In this document: positions 1 to 12,033 of the stretch, in pieces | Numbering within the stretch: position 1 is the stretch's first letter | Layout of the letters: every line of letters starts with the position of its first letter | From: Candidatus Nitricoxidivorans perseverans | GTDB taxonomy: Bacteria; Pseudomonadota; Gammaproteobacteria; Burkholderiales; Rhodocyclaceae | Length of the DNA: 64,000 nucleotides | Assembly (NCBI GenBank): GCA_030246985.1 | Contig: CP107246.1 | Location: forward strand, 746,282 to 810,281 | Direction of reading: 5' to 3' | Notes under the pieces: model-generated | Databases searched by the model: none | What the model saw: the letters and a program-made list of their open reading frames with translations, nothing else | What the model was told of the DNA's origin: nothing | Program-made: the position numbers and the translations under genes

Positions 1-625
1 CGGGCTCGCCGATCAGCACCGGGTTGTTCTTGGTGCGGCGCTGCAAAATCTGGATGGCGCGGCGGATCTCGTCGTCGCGGCCGATCACGGGGTCGAGCTT
101 GCCGGACCGGGCGCGCTCGGTGAGGTCGAGGCAGTATTTCTTCAGCGATTCCCGGCTTCCCTCCGCCTCCTGGCTGTCGACATGCTGGCCGCCGCGCACG
201 GCCTTGATGGCGTCCTCGATCGCCTTGCGCTGCGCGCCATGCTCCTTGAAGAGTCGGCCCGTGTCGCCCTTGTCGTTAGCCAACGCCAGAAGGAACATCT
301 CGGAGGCGACGAACTGGTCGCTCGCCTTCTGCGATTCCTTGTCGGTAAGGTTGAGCAGGTTGGAAAGGTCGCGGCCGATGGATACATCGCCGCCGTGGCC
401 TTCCACCTTGGGCAGGCGGTTGATGGCCTTCTCCAGCGCCGTCTTCAGCGGGCCGGCATTGACGCCGGCCCGCTGGAGCAGCGAGGCGGTGCCGCCATCC
501 TCCTGATTCAGCAGCGCCAGCAGCAGGTGTTGCGGCTCGATCATCTGGTTGTCATGCCCTACCGCAAGGCTTTGGGCATCGCTCAGGGCCTGCTGGAACT
601 TGGTGGTGAATTTGTCGAAGCGCAT
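1..625 (-). CDS. clpB: ATP-dependent disaggregase ClpB, N-terminal part (cut by window edge)
   Basis: ClpB is the AAA+ disaggregase that threads aggregated proteins through its hexamer together with DnaK. Only about 208 N-terminal residues lie in the window. The start [18 protein letters not shown] is typical, followed by the helical Clp-N repeat domain to about residue 145. The beginning of the first nucleotide-binding domain follows, with the family signature [10 protein letters not shown] and then [15 protein letters not shown] just before the Walker A motif, which lies outside. The start ATG has a GGGAG ribosome site close upstream. The gene begins 19 nt after tilS on the same strand and has its own heat-shock-type promoter. 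Identity is clear; nothing can be said of the missing C-terminal three quarters. Confidence 0.96.
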   Translation of the reverse strand, partial: MRFDKFTTKFQQALSDAQSLAVGHDNQMIEPQHLLLALLNQEDGGTASLLQRAGVNAGPLKTALEKAINRLPKVEGHGGDVSIGRDLSNLLNLTDKESQKASDQFVASEMFLLALANDKGDTGRLFKEHGAQRKAIEDAIKAVRGGQHVDSQEAEGSRESLKKYCLDLTERARSGKLDPVIGRDDEIRRAIQILQRRTKNNPVLIGEP

Positions 626-644
626 GAGGAACTCCCGTGGGTAG

Positions 645-1625
645 TTACGGGCGAAATGGGGATTCGTGCGGCATTTTCAACTCGATGGTCACCTCGCCAC
701 GCCGCCGCACCAGATGCCAGCCGCCGAAGGCGATTGAGGGATGCCGATCGGGCGCGGCTTCCAGGCACTGCCTCAGGGCTTCGGACAGACGCTCCTCGCC
801 CGGAACCCCGATGCCGCGCCGGGCAAGCAGGTAACGCAGCAGGTTGCGGGCGCGCGGCTCGGAAAGCGGTTTGAGGCGGTCCAGCGCCACGGGAAAATCC
901 CGGGGCGCGTCGCCGAGGTCCATCTCCGCCAGCTCGTCCAGCAACGCCTGCGCCTCGGCAAAGCGGCGGGCCGCGCCGGCGAGGCTCGCCTCGGTGCCGA
1001 GGAAGCGCCGCGCCAGTTCCGGCAGTATCCGGTGGCGCAGCCAGTTGCGGGAAAATCTCACGTCATCGTTACTCTCGTCCTCGATCCACGGAAGGCCATG
1101 GGCTTCGGCATGGGCGACGATCCCGGCGCGGCCGATGGAAAGGAAGGGGCGCAGCAGTCGGCCGTTGCGCTCGGCCATGGCCGATGCCCCGCGCACGCCC
1201 GCGCCCCGCAACAGGTTGAACAGCAATGTCTCGGCCTGATCGCCGCGATGATGGGCCAACAAAATCCAGTCGCCCGGCGTCCGCCCGAAGGCGGCATGGC
1301 GCGCACGGCGCGCGGCGGCTTCCAGTCCTTCCGGGGAACAGCGCCCGACCTCGACCCGCTCGATTGCGAAAGGAATACCCCAGTCCCGGCAAAGATCGCG
1401 GCAGAAGCTTTCCCATCGATCCGCGTTCGGGGAAAGGCCATGATGAACGTGAAGGGCGGAAAGCGGGTGGTCCAGGCCGCGCAGCGCGTGCAGTAGCACC
1501 ACAGAATCGACGCCGCCGGACAGGCCGACGGTCAGCCGATCGCCGGCCCGGACATGGCGGCTCAAACAGCCTGCGACGGCTGCCGACGGCGCATCAGTGG
1601 ACAGGCACTTCCTTGAACTTGCCAT
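645..1625 (-). CDS. tilS: tRNA(Ile)-lysidine synthase TilS, short form
   Basis: TilS converts C34 of the CAU-anticodon tRNA-Ile to lysidine using ATP and lysine, so the tRNA reads AUA. The PP-loop signature SGGVDS is near residues 35-40, and [18 protein letters not shown] and the [17 protein letters not shown] block are intact, so the catalytic N-terminal domain looks complete. A TilS substrate-binding segment follows (about residues 200-270). The protein has 326 residues against roughly 430 in E. coli, and the usual C-terminal tRNA-acceptor domain is missing. The ATG at 1625 overlaps the end of accA by 32 nt; the N-terminal dozen residues are not conserved in type, so the true start could lie slightly downstream. 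Confidence 0.92.
   Translation of the reverse strand: MASSRKCLSTDAPSAAVAGCLSRHVRAGDRLTVGLSGGVDSVVLLHALRGLDHPLSALHVHHGLSPNADRWESFCRDLCRDWGIPFAIERVEVGRCSPEGLEAAARRARHAAFGRTPGDWILLAHHRGDQAETLLFNLLRGAGVRGASAMAERNGRLLRPFLSIGRAGIVAHAEAHGLPWIEDESNDDVRFSRNWLRHRILPELARRFLGTEASLAGAARRFAEAQALLDELAEMDLGDAPRDFPVALDRLKPLSEPRARNLLRYLLARRGIGVPGEERLSEALRQCLEAAPDRHPSIAFGGWHLVRRRGEVTIELKMPHESPFRP
654..681 (-). promoter_or_regulatory. Sigma-32-type heat-shock promoter of clpB
   Basis: On the minus strand a -35 GTTGAAA (675-681) and a -10 CCCCATTT (654-661) are separated by 13 nt. This is nearly the RpoH consensus CTTGAAA / CCCCATnT. It sits inside the last codons of tilS and would start a transcript about 20 nt before the clpB ATG. 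It makes clpB heat-inducible independently of accA-tilS transcription. Confidence 0.85.
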
Positions 1626-2562
1626 AACCCATCAGGCGTTCGATGCGGCGTTCGGCCAGTTGTTCGGGCGACAGGGGCACAAGTTGCTTGAGCGACTCCT
1701 GCAGGGCCCGCTTCAGCGCCATCGCCGTGGCGCGATGGTCGCGGTGGGCGCCGCCCGCGGGTTCGCTGACGATGCGATCGATCAGGCCCAGCGACTTGAG
1801 CCGCGTTGCCGTGATGCCCATCGTCTCGGCTGCCTCAGCGGCCTTCTCAGCGCTTTTCCAGAGGATGGAAGCGCAACCCTCCGGCGAAATGACCGAGTAG
1901 GTGGAATACTGGAGCATCAGCACGGCATCGCCAACGGCGATGGCCAGCGCGCCACCGGACCCGCCCTCGCCGATGATGGTGGCGATCAGCGGCACCTTCA
2001 ACTCGGCCATGGCGTAGAGGTTGTGGCCAATGGCCTCCGACTGGCCCCGCTCCTCGGCATCGATGCCGGGATAGGCGCCCGGCGTGTCGACGAAGGTAAA
2101 CACAGGCAGCCCGAACTTCTCGGCCAGCTTCATCATGCGCAGGGCCTTGCGGTAGCCTTCCGGGCGCGGCATGCCGAAATTCCGGTGGATCTTCTCCTTG
2201 GTGTCACGCCCCTTCTGGTGGCCGATCACCATGCAGGACTGCCCGTTGAATCGCGCCATGCCGCCGACGATGGCATGGTCATCCGCGAAGGAGCGATCGC
2301 CGTGCAGCTCCTCGAAGTCGGTGAAGATGTGCTCGACGTAGTCGAAGGTATAGGGGCGCTGCGGGTGGCGGGCCACCTGCGCAACCTGCCAGGGCGTGAG
2401 CTTCGCGTAGATATCCCGCGTCAGCGTCTGGCTTTTAACTTCCAGCTGGCTGATTTCCTCGGAGATGTCGACGGCCGAGTCATCCTGCACGAAGCGCAGC
2501 TGCTCGATTTTGTTTTCGAGCTCGGCGATCGATTGCTCGAAATCGAGGAAGGTCGTTTTCAT
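1594..2562 (-). CDS. accA: Acetyl-CoA carboxylase carboxyltransferase subunit alpha
   Basis: AccA with AccD transfers the carboxyl group from carboxybiotin to acetyl-CoA, the committed step of fatty acid synthesis. At 322 residues it has the normal family length. The start [19 protein letters not shown], the [12 protein letters not shown] loop, [16 protein letters not shown] and [15 protein letters not shown] are all canonical. It lies only 66 nt downstream of the 5S rRNA gene on the same strand, separated by the rRNA terminator, and overlaps tilS. No Shine-Dalgarno sequence precedes the ATG, and a -10-like TAGAAT ends only 7 nt before it, so the mRNA may be leaderless. Confidence 0.97.
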   Translation of the reverse strand: MKTTFLDFEQSIAELENKIEQLRFVQDDSAVDISEEISQLEVKSQTLTRDIYAKLTPWQVAQVARHPQRPYTFDYVEHIFTDFEELHGDRSFADDHAIVGGMARFNGQSCMVIGHQKGRDTKEKIHRNFGMPRPEGYRKALRMMKLAEKFGLPVFTFVDTPGAYPGIDAEERGQSEAIGHNLYAMAELKVPLIATIIGEGGSGGALAIAVGDAVLMLQYSTYSVISPEGCASILWKSAEKAAEAAETMGITATRLKSLGLIDRIVSEPAGGAHRDHRATAMALKRALQESLKQLVPLSPEQLAERRIERLMGYGKFKEVPVH

Positions 2563-2569
2563 GGGGGAT

Positions 2570-2575
2570 ATTCTA
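2570..2575 (-). promoter_or_regulatory. Putative -10 element of accA (leaderless type)
   Basis: Minus-strand TAGAAT lies 7 nt before the accA ATG, so a transcript from it would begin at or within one base of the start codon. No good -35 is seen at 16-18 nt upstream, where the rRNA terminator stem lies. Supported by position and -10 match only. Confidence 0.4.
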
Positions 2576-2586
2576 CCAATCTTCCA

Positions 2587-2618
2587 AACACAAACGCCCC
2601 TTGCGGGGCGTTTGTGTT
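2587..2618 (-). terminator. Rho-independent terminator of the rRNA operon
   Basis: A perfect 14-bp stem (2587-2600 with 2605-2618) and a 4-nt loop lie 10 nt after the 5S gene. The GC-rich top is CGCCCC/GGGGCG. The U tract on the minus strand is weak (UUUG..). Confidence 0.85.
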
Positions 2619-2627
2619 GAATAGGGA

Positions 2628-2742
2628 GTCTGGCGCTGACCTACTTTCTCACCCGGGAAGGGCAATATCATTGGCGCGGTCCTGTTTCACGGTCCTGTTC
2701 GGGAAGGGAAGGGGTGGTTCCGGGACGCTATGGGCACCAGAC
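2628..2742 (-). rRNA. rrf: 5S ribosomal RNA
   Basis: About 115 nt on the minus strand. The ends form the terminal stem GUCUGG / CCAGAC. The inner sequence has the usual CCCAUAGCG, CGAACAGG and GAGAAAGUAGGUC blocks of proteobacterial 5S rRNA. It lies about 130 nt after the 23S gene as last gene of the operon. Confidence 0.95.
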
Positions 2743-2870
2743 GTAAAGGGTGTGCCCTGGGGGAAGCATGGCTTGCAGCCGGGGCACCTGATCTGGGAGA
2801 AGTAAAGCAATGGGGTTGCGATTGAGGCATCGCGTGTTGTATTGAGTGGGGTCACTCAAGGTTATAGGGT

Positions 2871-5850
<2,980 letters not shown>

Positions 5851-6009
5851 CCCTATAACCTTGAGCCCTGAATCCCTTCAGGCCTCTCCGTCTAGGTACA
5901 ACTCGCGCTTGTTTTGACGCCACCGCCGGTTCGCAAGCGGCGCCAAGAATGCAATCACAACCCATGTCCGACCCAATTTCCATCAGATCGGAACACTTTA
6001 CTTCTTCCA

Positions 6010-6022
6010 GTTTGTTAAAGAT
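6010..6022 (-). promoter_or_regulatory. boxA antitermination element before 23S
   Basis: Minus-strand ATCTTTAACAAA in the tRNA-Ala/23S spacer matches the rRNA boxA core (CTTTAACA). Nus-factor antitermination complexes assemble here on rRNA transcripts. Confidence 0.7.
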
Positions 6023-6079
6023 CAAACAGCCTTCGGCTAAAAACCGATATCGAAGTGTCGTCACTTGGATATCCGTTCT

Positions 6080-6155
6080 TGGTGGAGGATGACGGGATCG
6101 AACCGACGACCCCCTGCTTGCAAAGCAGGTGCTCTCCCAGCTGAGCTAATCCCCC
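6080..6155 (-). tRNA. alaT: tRNA-Ala (anticodon TGC)
   Basis: 76 nt cloverleaf with encoded CCA in the 16S-23S spacer. Acceptor GGGGGAU pairs with AUCCUCC (one G-U pair). The anticodon stem-loop is CUGCUUUGCAAGCAG. Confidence 0.97.
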
Positions 6156-6161
6156 TGATGT

Positions 6162-6238
6162 TGGTGGGTCTGGTTGGGTTCGAACCAACGACCCCCGCCT
6201 TATCAAGACGGTGCTCTAACCAGCTGAGCTACAGACCC
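6162..6238 (-). tRNA. ileT: tRNA-Ile (anticodon GAT)
   Basis: 77 nt cloverleaf with encoded CCA, directly after 16S in the operon. The acceptor begins GGGUCUG and the anticodon loop is UUGAUAA. The Ile-Ala spacer pair is the standard proteobacterial arrangement. Confidence 0.97.
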
Positions 6239-6296
6239 GTGCTGTCTGTGTTCAAAACAACCGATAGGTTGTAGGCACTTGCTAAACCTTGCGCTC

Positions 6297-7836
<1,540 letters not shown>

Positions 7837-8018
7837 CAATCTCTTTTACTCTCACTCAAACGAATCCCAGAGGCTGAATTTGCATTCAACCTCCTCTTCT
7901 TTCTTCGTGTAAGTGCCTTGCAGTTTTATGAAGCATCAGCAGTGACCATCCCATGGGACGATGCCTTCCGGCACCAGAGCCTCCCTTCGATGTCAGGAAA
8001 CCCCCTGTCACTACCTCA

Positions 8019-8045
8019 GGCTCGGCAAGCACCTACACCTATCGG
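8019..8045 (-). other. Upstream arm of the 16S processing stem
   Basis: The leader segment CCGATAGGTGTAGGTGCTTGCCGAGCC (minus strand) can pair, with a few G-U and mismatched positions, with the segment at 6261-6287 just after 16S (complement of CCGATAGGTTGTAGGCACTTGC). Together they form the long helix cut by RNase III to release pre-16S. Confidence 0.7.
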
Positions 8046-8050
8046 CTGTT

Positions 8051-8064
8051 TGTTTTTAAAGAAC
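8051..8064 (-). promoter_or_regulatory. boxA antitermination element in rRNA leader
   Basis: Minus-strand GTTCTTTAAAAACA lies about 30 nt downstream of the rRNA promoter and upstream of the 16S processing stem, the usual place of boxA. The 7837-8090 leader contains no gene. Confidence 0.65.
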
Positions 8065-8092
8065 GGCTGCCTTGGGGCAGCGAAGGAGCGGA

Positions 8093-8121
8093 ACTATACA
8101 TGGCTTTCACGCAGCTGTAAA
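8093..8121 (-). promoter_or_regulatory. rRNA operon promoter
   Basis: Minus-strand -35 TTTACA (8116-8121) and -10 TATAGT (8093-8098) with exactly 17 nt between. A GC-rich discriminator (TCCGCTCC) follows, typical of stringently controlled rRNA promoters. An AT-rich stretch (AAGAAAGTTGATCAATTC) just upstream fits an UP element and overlaps the stop codon of the WYL gene. Confidence 0.85.
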
Positions 8122-8128
8122 GAATTGA

Positions 8129-9124
8129 TCAACTTTCTTGTCCCGGCGGAATACCGTAGAGGGTGCGGGCGGCACCCAGTTCGTCGATCACGCGCTGACG
8201 CAGGGAAAGCGGCGCCAATACCTCGACATCGCCGCCAAAGCGAAGGATGTCCATGACCAGCTCGCGGTGGTCGCTGTAAGGTAGGTCGAGAAAATAGCTG
8301 CCGTCCTCCCCGAAGCATCCCTTCTGCCGCGGATGCCAGCGCTCGTTCGCCACCCATCGGGCTCGCCGGGCACCGAACTTCAGCCTGGCCCACTGCACCT
8401 TTCGTCCGGAAAATATCCCGTAGCCGCTGCCGAGAATGGCATCGAGCGTCCTGTCGGGCACGTTGCGCGACCGTGCTTCCAGGATTTCCACCCGGCGGAT
8501 GGCGTCCACCGCGAAGCTGCGCACCTCGCCGCGCAGATGGCACCAAGCATCCAGATACCAGTTGTCCCGGTAATGAACCAGGCGCTGCGGCGATATTTCC
8601 CGCGCCGTCACTTCGTCGCGCGAACGGACGTAGTAGTCGATCAGCAGCCGCTTGCGCCGCAGCAGGGCCGAGCCGACCACGGCGAAGTGGTCCAGCGCCA
8701 TGCGGCGGCTATTGACGCCGAGGATGCGGATGCGCTTCTGGATCTCGTCCGCGGCATCGTCGCCCGTCCCCAGCAGCGCCCGCAGCCGGGCCAGCAGCGG
8801 CTGGATGTGGGGGCCGAGCAGGCCGCCGGTGTCCAGGCCGGTCAGCAGATGCTGCATGGTGAGCAGGGCATGGATTTCGGAGGCGTTGAACCACAGGCCG
8901 GGCAGCTCGTACTGCCCCGCGCCGCGCGCGGGCGCCTCGAAGCGGTAGCCGCCCTGCTCGCGGTCCCATACGATCGGCGCGTTGAGGCGGTTGCGCAGGT
9001 ATTCCAGGTCGCGCTTGATGGTCGCCCGCGAAACGCCCAGCTTTTCCTCGAAGACGGAAAACGGCACGATCCGCCGCTCGTCGAGCAGCTGGTCGATCTT
9101 GTAGAAGCGCTCGGTACGGTCCAT
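8129..9124 (-). CDS. WYL-domain helix-turn-helix transcriptional regulator
   Basis: 331-residue regulator of the YafY/PafC type. The N-terminal winged helix-turn-helix covers about residues 1-65 (KIDQLLDERRIVPFSVFEEKLGVSRATIKRDLEYLRN). A middle WYL domain carries YRDNWYLDAWCHLRGEVRSFAVDAIRRVE around residues 180-215, including the name-giving W-Y-L, and a C-terminal WCX-like extension follows. WYL domains sense nucleic-acid or nucleotide ligands and often control DNA-damage or defence genes. No defence gene lies nearby, so the target is unknown. The ATG at 9124 fits the start of the HTH. It is followed immediately by the rRNA promoter and preceded by an isochorismatase-family gene on the same strand, 14 nt away. 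Confidence 0.85.
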   Translation of the reverse strand: MDRTERFYKIDQLLDERRIVPFSVFEEKLGVSRATIKRDLEYLRNRLNAPIVWDREQGGYRFEAPARGAGQYELPGLWFNASEIHALLTMQHLLTGLDTGGLLGPHIQPLLARLRALLGTGDDAADEIQKRIRILGVNSRRMALDHFAVVGSALLRRKRLLIDYYVRSRDEVTAREISPQRLVHYRDNWYLDAWCHLRGEVRSFAVDAIRRVEILEARSRNVPDRTLDAILGSGYGIFSGRKVQWARLKFGARRARWVANERWHPRQKGCFGEDGSYFLDLPYSDHRELVMDILRFGGDVEVLAPLSLRQRVIDELGAARTLYGIPPGQES

Positions 9125-9138
9125 GGCCTCGGTGCCGG

Positions 9139-9675
9139 CTAGCGCAGAAACGCCGCGCTGACCTCGCGGAAGAGCGGTGTGCCGGCCTGCCGGAGCCACT
9201 CGAATGCAACCATCTCCCGGCTGACCATCTCGACGCCGTGGCCGCGCATGCGCTCCAGCGCCAATGCCCGGTCGTCCGGATTCCGGGAGGCGACGGCATC
9301 CGCCACCACGAATACCTCCCGGCCCTGCGCGCGCAGTTCGAGCACGGTTTGCAGGACGCAAACGTGCGATTCGATGCCGCAGACGACGACCTGTCGGCGA
9401 TCGCCGCCGGGCAGCCCCGGGAGACAGCCCGCGGCTGCACATGAAAAATGGATCTTCTCGGCAACGCTGCCGTCGGGCAGCAGTCCCGCGAGTTCCGGCA
9501 CGGTATGGCCGATGCCTTTCGGGTACTGCTCGGTCGCCATCACCGGCACACCCATCTTTCCCGCCAGCCGGACCAGCCACTTGACGTTTTCGAGCAGCCG
9601 CTGCCAACCGACCATGTGGGGCAGGAGGCGCTCCTGGACATCGATGACCAGGAGCGCGGACTCGTCGGCGTTCAT
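9139..9675 (-). CDS. Isochorismatase-family hydrolase
   Basis: 178-residue cysteine hydrolase of the isochorismatase/nicotinamidase fold. The presumed catalytic triad is visible: Asp in LLVIDVQERL (about residue 11), Lys in VAEKIHFSC (about 90) and Cys in GIESHVCVLQTVLEL (about 120). The cis-peptide region VCGIESH is also typical. The nearest well-known relatives are YcaC-like hydrolases of uncertain substrate; the sequence does not show nicotinamidase metal-site histidines. The ATG at 9675 (MNADESALLVID) is preferred; a GTG 6 nt upstream is possible. It lies in the same direction as the WYL regulator and may form a two-gene unit with it. Confidence 0.85.
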   Translation of the reverse strand: MNADESALLVIDVQERLLPHMVGWQRLLENVKWLVRLAGKMGVPVMATEQYPKGIGHTVPELAGLLPDGSVAEKIHFSCAAAGCLPGLPGGDRRQVVVCGIESHVCVLQTVLELRAQGREVFVVADAVASRNPDDRALALERMRGHGVEMVSREMVAFEWLRQAGTPLFREVSAAFLR

Positions 9676-9694
9676 CAGCACGGTGAATCCCTTC

Positions 9695-9722
9695 TTGGGC
9701 GAGTGATGCCGGGAATTATAAT
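9695..9722 (+). promoter_or_regulatory. Promoter for ETF-QO gene; -10 region bidirectional
   Basis: Plus-strand -35 TTGGGC (9695-9700), 16 nt, -10 TATAAT (9717-9722). The core AATTATAAT also reads TATAAT on the minus strand (9715-9720). It is flanked by the inverted arms GCCGGG and CCCGGC, so one site could serve or regulate both divergent genes. Confidence 0.6.
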
Positions 9723-9756
9723 GCCCGGCCCTGGCTGACCTGCGGACTCTGAACAC

Positions 9757-11145
9757 ATGGAACGCGAAGCGATGGAATTCGATGTCGTCATCGTCGGCGG
9801 CGGCCCGGCGGGGCTGGCGGCGGCGATACGGGCGAAGCAGCTCGATGCAGGCATCAGCGTCTGCCTGATCGACAAGGGCGCGGAAATCGGCGCCCACCTG
9901 CTCTCCGGCGCGCTCCTGGACCCGCGCGCGCTCGACGAGCTCATCCCCGGCTGGCAGGCTCGAAACGCCCCGCTCGAAACCCCGGTGCGCGAGGAGCGTT
10001 TCCTGCTCCTGACCGCGCACCGTGCCGGCCAAGTGCCGAACCTTCTACTTCCCTCCCGCCTCAGGAACGAGGGCGCTTATATCGTCAGCCTTGGAAACCT
10101 CTGCCGCTGGCTCGCGCAGGAGGCCGAGGCGCTCGGCGTCGAAATCTATCCCGGCTTCGCCGCCGTGGAAACGATCCACGACGAGACGGGCTGCGTCAAA
10201 GGCGTGATCACCGGCGATCTCGGCGTCGGCCGCGATGGCCAGCCGACCCCCGCCTTCCAGCCCGGCGTGGAACTGCGCGCGAAGACCACCCTGTTCGCCG
10301 AAGGCTGCCGGGGCCACCTCGGCAAGCGGCTGGAAACCCGCTTCGGGTTGAGGAAGGCCGCCGCGCCGCAGCGTTACCGGCTCGGCATCAAGGAACTCTG
10401 GGAAGTCCCGCCAGATCTTCACCGCCGCGGCCTGGCGATGCACGCGCTTGGGCGGTCGGGTGGCGGCTTCGTTTACCACGCCGCGGACGGCATCATTTCG
10501 CTCGGCTTCGTCACGGGCCTGGACGCCCGGACCACCGCCCCCTTCGACGATTTCCAGCGGTTCAAGGACCATCCCGCCATCCGCCCGCTCACCGAAGGCG
10601 GACGGCGCATCGCCTATGGCGCGCGCGCCCTCGTCTCCGGCGGGCGGCGCGCGCTGCCCAAACCCGTCTTCCCCGGCGGCATGCTCATCGGCGACGATGT
10701 CGGATTCTTGAATCCCGTCCGGCAGAAGGGCATCCATACCGCCATGAAGAGCGGGATGCTGGCGGCGGAAGCCCTCTGCCATGGAAATCCCGACGACTAT
10801 CCGGAACGCATCCGCCGCTCGTGGCTGCATGAAGAGCTCCGCAACCCGCTGCCCCTTCCGTCATACTCTCCGCAGTCACTTCATCCAAAGCGCGGGGCGC
10901 TCATCGCAGAATCCATCCACCTGTCGGGAACGCACCACGAAGAAAACCAGCCCTGCCACCTGAAAATCGTCCGTCCCCGCGCGGCCATGGCCACCTACTG
11001 CCCGGCGGGCGTCTATGAAACGTCCGGCGACGCCATCCGGGTTCAGCCCCAGAACTGCCTCCACTGCAAGACCTGCGACATCCTGGGCGATGCCGAATGG
11101 ACGCCGCCCCAAGGCGGCGAAGGGCCGGTCTACACCGGAATGTAA
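9757..11145 (+). CDS. Electron transfer flavoprotein-ubiquinone oxidoreductase, short form
   Basis: ETF-QO passes electrons from reduced ETF to the quinone pool through FAD and a [4Fe-4S] cluster at the inner membrane. Visible features are the FAD-binding DVVIVGGGPAGLAAAIRAKQ (residues about 8-28), the KTTLFAEGCRGHLGKRL motif and the central FKDHPAIRPLTEGGRRIAYGAR block. The C-terminal cluster ligands are C in TYCPAGVYE and CLHCKTC. The protein has 462 residues against about 545-560 normally. Most of the deficit lies between HEELRN (about residue 362) and SGTHHEENQP, where relatives carry about 90 residues of amphipathic, quinone- and membrane-contacting sequence. No etfAB genes lie in the window. 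Function as a quinone reductase is therefore likely but not certain. Confidence 0.85.
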   Translation: MEREAMEFDVVIVGGGPAGLAAAIRAKQLDAGISVCLIDKGAEIGAHLLSGALLDPRALDELIPGWQARNAPLETPVREERFLLLTAHRAGQVPNLLLPSRLRNEGAYIVSLGNLCRWLAQEAEALGVEIYPGFAAVETIHDETGCVKGVITGDLGVGRDGQPTPAFQPGVELRAKTTLFAEGCRGHLGKRLETRFGLRKAAAPQRYRLGIKELWEVPPDLHRRGLAMHALGRSGGGFVYHAADGIISLGFVTGLDARTTAPFDDFQRFKDHPAIRPLTEGGRRIAYGARALVSGGRRALPKPVFPGGMLIGDDVGFLNPVRQKGIHTAMKSGMLAAEALCHGNPDDYPERIRRSWLHEELRNPLPLPSYSPQSLHPKRGALIAESIHLSGTHHEENQPCHLKIVRPRAAMATYCPAGVYETSGDAIRVQPQNCLHCKTCDILGDAEWTPPQGGEGPVYTGM

Positions 11146-11147
11146 CC

Positions 11148-12002
11148 ATGCTCAGCTACCGCCACGCCTTCCATGCCGGCAACCACGCCGACGTCCTCAA
11201 GCACTGCGTCCTCGTGCAACTGCTCCGCTACCTGAACCAGAAGGACAAGCCCTACTGGTTCATCGACACCCACGCCGGCGCCGGACGCTACCGGCTGGAT
11301 TCCGAATACGCAAAGAAGAACGCCGAATACGAGACCGGCATCGGCCGCCTCTGGACGCGCGGCGACCCTCCGCCCGCCGTCGCCGATTACGTCGGCCAGG
11401 TGCGCTCGTTCAACCCGGACGGCCGCCTGCGCGCCTATCCCGGCTCGCCCCTGCTGGCGCTTGCGATCATGCGGCCCGACGACCGCCTGCGGCTCTTCGA
11501 ACTGCACGGCAGCGACCACCGCCTGCTGGAAAAGACATTCGCCGAAGCCGACCCGGAGGGCAGGCGCGCCGCTCTCCGGCAGGCCGACGGCTTCATCGAG
11601 ATCAAGTCCGTCCTGCCCCCGCCGCCGCGCCGCGGCCTTGTCCTCATGGACCCCGCCTACGAGGACAAGCGCGACTACCTGCGCGTCGTCGCCGCCCTCA
11701 AGGAAGGACTTGGCCGCTTCCCCACCGGCCTCTATGCGGTCTGGTATCCCCGGCTCCAGCGCGGCGATGCCCGGCAACTGCCCGAAAAGCTGAAGAAGCT
11801 GCCCGCAAAAAGCTGGCTGCATGTCGCGCTCGATGTGCAGGCACCCTCGGATGACGGCTTCGGCATGCACGGCAGCGGCCTGGTCGTCCTCAACCCGCCG
11901 TGGACGCTGGCTGACACACTGTCCGAGACGATGCCCTGGCTTGTCGATGCGATGGGACACGACGACGCCGGGTTCGTGCTTGAGCAGGGCGAAGCAACGT
12001 AA
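11148..12002 (+). CDS. rlmJ: 23S rRNA (adenine(2030)-N6)-methyltransferase RlmJ
   Basis: RlmJ methylates A2030 of 23S rRNA. The 284-residue product begins MLSYRHAFHAGNHADVLKHCVL, the diagnostic start of the family. It has the SAM-binding region FIDTHAGAGRYRL and the catalytic motif MDPAYEDKRDY, which replaces the more common DPPYE. The expected length is about 280. The gene starts 3 nt after the ETF-QO stop, so translational coupling is likely. It converges with the c-di-GMP gene 31 nt further on. Confidence 0.95.
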   Translation: MLSYRHAFHAGNHADVLKHCVLVQLLRYLNQKDKPYWFIDTHAGAGRYRLDSEYAKKNAEYETGIGRLWTRGDPPPAVADYVGQVRSFNPDGRLRAYPGSPLLALAIMRPDDRLRLFELHGSDHRLLEKTFAEADPEGRRAALRQADGFIEIKSVLPPPPRRGLVLMDPAYEDKRDYLRVVAALKEGLGRFPTGLYAVWYPRLQRGDARQLPEKLKKLPAKSWLHVALDVQAPSDDGFGMHGSGLVVLNPPWTLADTLSETMPWLVDAMGHDDAGFVLEQGEAT

Positions 12003-12033
12003 CCCAATAGTCAGCGTCCGCAAGACGGCGCGG

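Noticed and set aside
9125-9607. Extended start of the WYL regulator
   Set aside because: The upstream part overlaps the isochorismatase-like gene in another frame and is not protein-like; the HTH begins at the ATG 9124.
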